Positions 60,418 through 64,000 of a stretch of DNA of 64,000 bases are shown piece by piece. The stretch is from NCBI GenBank assembly GCA_951640165.1, contig OX621254.1:29858001-29922000 (forward strand). Reading direction: 5' to 3'. The position numbers were made by a program, and so were the translations under genes. The stretch comes from Pseudoips prasinana (taxonomy: Eukaryota > Arthropoda > Insecta > Lepidoptera > Nolidae). Numbering within the stretch: position 1 is the stretch's first letter; every line of letters begins with the position of its first letter. Below the pieces are notes generated by a model. It was not told where the DNA came from. It ran no database searches and saw only the letters and a list, made by a program, of their open reading frames with translations.

Positions 60418-61083
60418 GCTTGCTTGCTTGCTTATCGTATCATCATCATCATCATCATATCAGCCGAAAGACGTCCACTGCTGGACAAAGGCCTTTCCCA
60501 AAGATCTCCACAATTGCCGGTCTTGCGCTATCCGCATCCAGCGATTTCCAGCGACCCGCACAAGATCATCGGTCCATCTTGTAGGGGGCCTGCCCACGCT
60601 GCGTCTTCCGGTTCATGGTCGCCACTCGAGAACCTTTCTGCTCCAGCGGCCGTCGGTTCTACGAGCTATGTGCCCTGCCCACTGCCACTTCAGCTTGGCA
60701 ATTCTTACGGCTATGTCGGTTACGTTGGTTCGCCTGCGGATCTCAACATTTCTGATTCGATCTCGCAGGGAAACTCCAAGCAAAGCCCTTTCCATTGCTC
60801 TTTGGGTGACCTTGAGCCGTCCATAGTGAGCGACCACGTCTCTGTTCCGTAAGTCATCACTGGCAACACACCCTAGTGTCCGAGTTGCTCAAGCCGCCCA
60901 AAAGGCCTCTGACATGGCTTAACTACTGTTGTCTAAAGGCTTCAACTGGGACCGACATATTAACGTGCCCTCCGAAGCACGGAGACGCTCAGAAATTATA
61001 CCACTTTGGCGGTCAACCATCTATGGACTGACCGCGAGCCTAGTTGTTTAACCTTACGGACCCGGTAAGAACATCTAGCTACG
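60418..61083 (-). mobile_element. chimeric 5S-SINE/RTE insertion with a single 9-bp TSD
   Basis: On the minus strand: 5S-SINE (61083 to 60872), then directly an RTE 3' segment (60871 to about 60440, from CGGAACAGAGACGTGG to CTGATATGATGATGATG), then AAGCAAGCAAGC. AGGCATGAT lies at 60409-60417 and 61084-61092. The RTE part encodes the region LKVTQRAMERALLGVSLRDR to VLEWRP, with small differences from the 38-kb copy. Confidence 0.82.
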
Positions 61084-61092
61084 AGGCATGAT

Positions 61093-61494
61093 AGGGTTGA
61101 CGCATCCATTGGGATAAAACCCCAATTAAATCATAAAGATAATTAAAAAGTTGATACTGAGACTTGTTTCAATCCAGCTTTATGAGAAATAGTTTGCCAA
61201 CTCGTATATGAAATGATTTTTTATTTGTACGAATCATATACATGTAGGCATCGTATTTTGTTTTTATTTCAATTATACCTACCGACTATGGATATTTATT
61301 CCAGATACTACAAAATGGAAAATGGGATTTTTATGTAGCATCGCTGTTGTTGTAAATTGGAACTGCAGAGAGTTGTGTTTTGTTATTTTTAAACTGAAAA
61401 CCTGACTATTTTACATACGCACTAATAGAAGAATATTTACGAGGCATGCTTTTTAAGTTTTGTCGTTTGAAGAAAAAACACAACTAGAACCTTA
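61093..61494. other. unassigned AT-rich sequence
   Basis: No feature recognised. Confidence 0.4.
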
Positions 61495-61977
61495 TAGTAC
61501 TTTTTATTGTTTTTCAATGTATTCACCACGTAGCTTAATACACTTTTCCACTCGCTCAAACCAGTTATTATAACATTTCTCCCACTGTAAAGTGGGGGTG
61601 TTCAAAATGGCTGACTTGAAAGCGTCGACTGCTTCTTCACCGGAGTGCAACCTTTGACCACGAAGGCTTTCCTTAATTTCAGGAAATGAAAAAAAAAGCA
61701 CTAGGGCTTAGGTCAGGACTGTATGGAGGATGGTCAAGAATTTCTCCTTTTCCTGCTTCAAATACTCAATCGTTTGACGAGCGCTGTGTGAGCTTGCGTT
61801 GTCGTGGTGCAGGATGATGCGTCGCTTTAAGTTAGATTTTCGAAGTTCGGCGATGATTGTGGTAAACGAACTGTGGTATACCACTCTGCGTTAACTGTTC
61901 TACGATCTTCAAGTGCAATAGACGCAACATAGCCGGTTTTTCGAACGTAACCTGACAGATTCCGATCGACGCAGTGA
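61495..61977 (-). pseudogene. mariner transposase C-terminal half
   Basis: Minus strand. In order: GYVASIALEDRRTVNAEWYT, RRIILHHDNASSHSARQTIE (second catalytic Asp in HDNAS), after a shift ILDHPPYSPDLSPS, and after a second shift in a T9 run FSFPEIKESLRGQRLHSGEE and WFERVEKCIKLRGEYIEKQ with the stop. The family is mariner, most like the irritans/cecropia side by the RRTVNSEWYTT and HHDNAS blocks. The third catalytic Asp (SPSD/ND in active members) reads SPSA. Two frameshifts, the missing N-terminal half and this change make it inactive. An RTE scrap abuts its truncated end. Confidence 0.82.
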
Positions 61978-62105
61978 CTAAACAATTCAATGATGTCTCT
62001 GTGATCAATGCGGTTAAGACCGGGAGCGATTACAGACTGGTCAGAGGCTCATTGAACCTAAATGTCAAACTCGAGAGGTCCCGACTGATGAAGTCTACGC
62101 TAATA
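61978..62105 (+). mobile_element. RTE endonuclease-region scrap
   Basis: AATGATGTCTCTGTGATCAA, GACCGGGAGCGATTACAGAC and GGTCCCGACTGATGAAGTCT match 38983-39101. The SDH motif has become SDY. It has neither the RTE 3' tail nor its start. Confidence 0.8.
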
Positions 62106-62684
62106 GCATAAAAAAAATGTTTATTGTGTCTCAAAAATAATCATTGTAACACCAGCTATGGACATTTGTTTTAACATATAGTTTAATATAATACTTTTAA
62201 CTTGCACTATAATAACTTTCCTATCACAATAGATTTGTATTTCGACGCAGATGGATATGCTCCATTAGACTGTCTGAAGATGAAGGACTACTAAAGCTAA
62301 AATATGACCATTAGGATATTAAACTTTCATAAAATAATATAGATAATACGATGATAGGTAAATTTAATCTTCAATCCCTTTATTACTACCCTCGTAAAAA
62401 AACCAATAACTCAAATATTTTATGCTAGTACTACCAATATCTCTTCTCTTATTGGAAAAACGCGTAGCGTGGTGCAAATAAAAATATTAATTAAAGTGAG
62501 TGAACTCGAAAATCAGTGTAAAACGGAAATGTTTACGTAGAGTATAAAATAATAATTTTGATGGAAGCCTCGTTGAAAATGCTCGATATGATATAAATTC
62601 ACACATGCCAAATTTTTTGTGATATAGTAGGCTTGGCTTACCTACAGTATTTGATTTTTTTCTGTATTGTATGGGCAGTGGTGT
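62106..62684. other. unassigned AT-rich sequence
   Basis: No feature recognised; the minus ORF 62487-62717 has no domain. Confidence 0.4.
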
Positions 62685-62765
62685 CAGAGTTGTACAAGCT
62701 GCCCAGGCCTCTGACATGGCTTAACGACTGTTGTCTAATGACTGCAAATAGGTCCGACAGTTAAA
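62685..62765 (-). mobile_element. 5S-SINE 3' part
   Basis: AGGCCTCTGACATGGCTTAA and CGACTGTTGTCTAATGACTG match the 3' half of the copy at 60872-61083. The 5S-like head is absent. Confidence 0.6.
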
Positions 62766-62859
62766 GCACTTTTTTCCTAACCAGACATAGCCTGTGGTAT
62801 GGCATCGACATAAGTGATAAACGTGATACATATCATCATAAACATAATACATACACATA

Positions 62860-63060
62860 TATAATGAATTACCACCTAGGTAGTCCACCTAGGTAGCTAG
62901 AGAAAGCCGCAGGCTAGCTAGGGTAGGTTCCTCAGCGGCGAGGATCGCTTTGGCCCATTAACGCGTGATCGCGTGCATGTGATCACACCCTCATTTAGCA
63001 TTTCGTCTTTTTGCTTTAGTCTTCCATTCTTTAATTTTAATATAGTAGAACTAAATTTCT
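62860..63060. repeat. LINE-like 3' UTR with short palindromes
   Basis: CACCTAGGTAGTCCACCTAG and GGCTAGCTAGGGTAGG give local dyads. AACGCGTGATCGCGTGCATG and CATTTAGCATTTCGTC resemble an R1-type LINE UTR from memory. Weak call. Confidence 0.35.
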
Positions 63061-63094
63061 AAATAATAGATTAGTAAATTGTTATTTATTTAAG

Positions 63095-63258
63095 GATTTC
63101 AGAAAATATATGCGATAAAACAAACCGCACGGACTGACTAATCAATTTTTTTTGTAACTTTTTACCATCCACTATGTTTCTGTACTGCATTGTGACCTTG
63201 ACAAGTACAAGTGTATGGTAATACCCAAGTGCTGAATAAATTTCATTTCATTTCATTA
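63095..63258 (+). mobile_element. LINE-F 3' end with ATTTC tail
   Basis: TACTGCATTGTGACCTTGAC, AAGTGCTGAATAAATTTCAT and TTCATTTCATT: the polyadenylation signal and the pentamer tail are directly visible. Confidence 0.75.
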
Positions 63259-63372
63259 CACCCAGACACGGAACAAATAATAATGTTTGTGCTATCACAA
63301 AGAATTATCTTGGATGGGGATCAAACCTATGACCTCTAGCTTAGACACTAACTACTAGACCAACAGGCCAGC
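63259..63372 (-). mobile_element. SINE-E head and linker
   Basis: TACACCCAGACACGGAACAA and GATCAAACCTATGACCTCTA read in reverse as linker and box B; CACTAACTACTAGACCAACA is the box A side. The body is missing. Confidence 0.65.
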
Positions 63373-63397
63373 AATTTTAAACAATTTTTCAACAGCA

Positions 63398-63840
63398 TCA
63401 TTCTCCCAAAAGCCCACGACAGCCAGGCCCTTCGTTATTTTATAAAAGCTTAAAGTTCACTCTGTGCAGTGTGAGTCACTCAAGTTCAGTTCTTCAATCT
63501 GTGCATGTCCCCTATGCAGTTAAGATTAACCAGCGAATATGGAGTTTGGGTTATGGTTACTTTGGCAGGTAATAGGTAGTAAAGGTGTTTAAAATAGTAC
63601 AGACGCCAGCACATCCAGCTACCCCAATCTGTCAAATTTCTTTGATAGATTTTCAACTTTATCACAAAAGCATAAATAAGGTTCACTTTCAATTGGGGAA
63701 ATTTGACAGTTTGGGGTAGCTTGATGTGCTGGCGTCTGTACCTAAAATTTTTTAGAGTATAAAGCGCAATTTTTTATCTTTCTTTGGGATAACTTTAGAA
63801 ATCTTTTCACCAATTGCCGGACACTTATGCCAGTTGGACA
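63398..63840 (+). repeat. repeat P, copy 2 with MITE-1 inserted
   Basis: AAAAGCCCACGACAGCC, AACCAGCGAATATGGAGT, GGTTACTTTGGCAGGTAA then AAAATAG, MITE-1, CCTAAAATT and GCCGGACACTTATGCCAG. Collinear with 26836-27100. Confidence 0.78.
63598..63740. mobile_element. MITE-1 copy 5
   Basis: TACAGACGCCAGCACATC to GATGTGCTGGCGTCTGTA, 143 bp, inverted inside relative to copies 1-4. TA at both edges; the empty site at 26976 has a single TA. Confidence 0.92.
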
Positions 63841-63841
63841 G

Positions 63842-64000
63842 ATACTTTTCTCTGGAGGGAAGTGGGACTATTAATTTTTTAACTCCTCTTTGGTTTTTTG
63901 TGATTAAATTCGTTGCGGGATCCCAGAAAGTTAAAATAATTCCCCGGGACATGACCTACTGAAATGATACTGAGCTGAGGCTCTCACAGCTCAGTGTCAT
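63842..64000 (+). mobile_element. LINE-I 3' UTR, running off the window
   Basis: CTCTGGAGGGAAGTGGGACT, AAATTCGTTGCGGGATCC and TTCCCCGGGACATGACC match 21340-21480. The end may continue past 64000. Confidence 0.7.

Overview
This window looks like non-coding genomic DNA of a butterfly or moth (Lepidoptera). It is A+T-rich and intron-like, and it is packed with fragments of insect non-LTR retrotransposons (RTE, CR1-like, R1-like), tRNA-derived SINEs, Helitron-type repeats ending in CTAG, TA-flanked MITEs and a decayed mariner transposase. No bacterial-style operon, real rRNA gene, convincing stand-alone tRNA gene or CRISPR array was seen. Nearly all long ORFs are transposon proteins or chance frames, and several begin with GTG or TTG rather than ATG. 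The only host-gene feature I can defend is a short exon at 24416-24470: a signal peptide start followed by a strong splice donor, with a CpG-rich stretch upstream. I could not find the rest of that gene here.

Family names below are local labels. SINE-A, -B and -E have different tRNA-like heads but a shared 3' body containing a TAGTACAAGC-type block. SINE-C has a head of the GGTCTAGCGG type. SINE-D has a short head followed by CCATAAATAGTT. RTE-SINE shares its 3' end (GTCCAGCAGTGGAC plus a GAT-rich tail) with the RTE LINE. 5S-SINE has a head resembling the 5S rRNA internal promoter. Heli-A starts TCTATACATATAATAAAATC and ends CACAGCTAG. Heli-B starts near TACTAATATTATAAA and ends the same way. 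Heli-C and Heli-D are other repeats of similar type. MITE-1 has TACAGACGCCAGCACATC termini. LINE-M, -U, -V, -L, -F, -I, -W and -R are non-LTR families known here mainly from their 3' ends.

Layout. 0-7 kb: MITE-1, an R1-type remnant split by another LINE, SINEs and LINE-M/LINE-U tails. 7.3-10.2 kb: a widely conserved-looking repeat, then a CR1-like LINE on the minus strand with endonuclease, reverse transcriptase and C-terminal parts. 11-14.8 kb: SINEs, a DNA element with ~170-bp inverted ends and two abutting perfect palindromes, and LINE C-termini. 15.3-15.7 kb: a SWIM zinc-finger pseudogene. 16-24 kb: LINE and SINE mosaic, two TIR MITEs and a Heli-A copy. 24.2-24.5 kb: the host exon. 26-35.7 kb: more nested repeats, a foldback pair, an AAATG satellite-like tract and an mRNA-like poly(A) segment inside a Helitron. 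38.3-41.2 kb: a nearly complete RTE LINE with a 10-bp target-site duplication (TSD) and an intact RT frame. 41.5-60.4 kb: deeply nested Helitron, SINE and LINE mosaic. 60.4-61.1 kb: a 5S-SINE/RTE chimera bounded by one TSD. 61.5-62 kb: a mariner remnant. 62-64 kb: SINE and LINE pieces and a repeat with a MITE-1 insertion whose empty site lies at 27 kb.

The genes here do not form a pathway. The functional theme is retrotransposition: the RTE machinery, its truncated copies, and SINEs that share its 3' tail coexist in the window with several independently supported insertion junctions. All family assignments come from motifs read by eye and from memory of family hallmarks; no database search was run.
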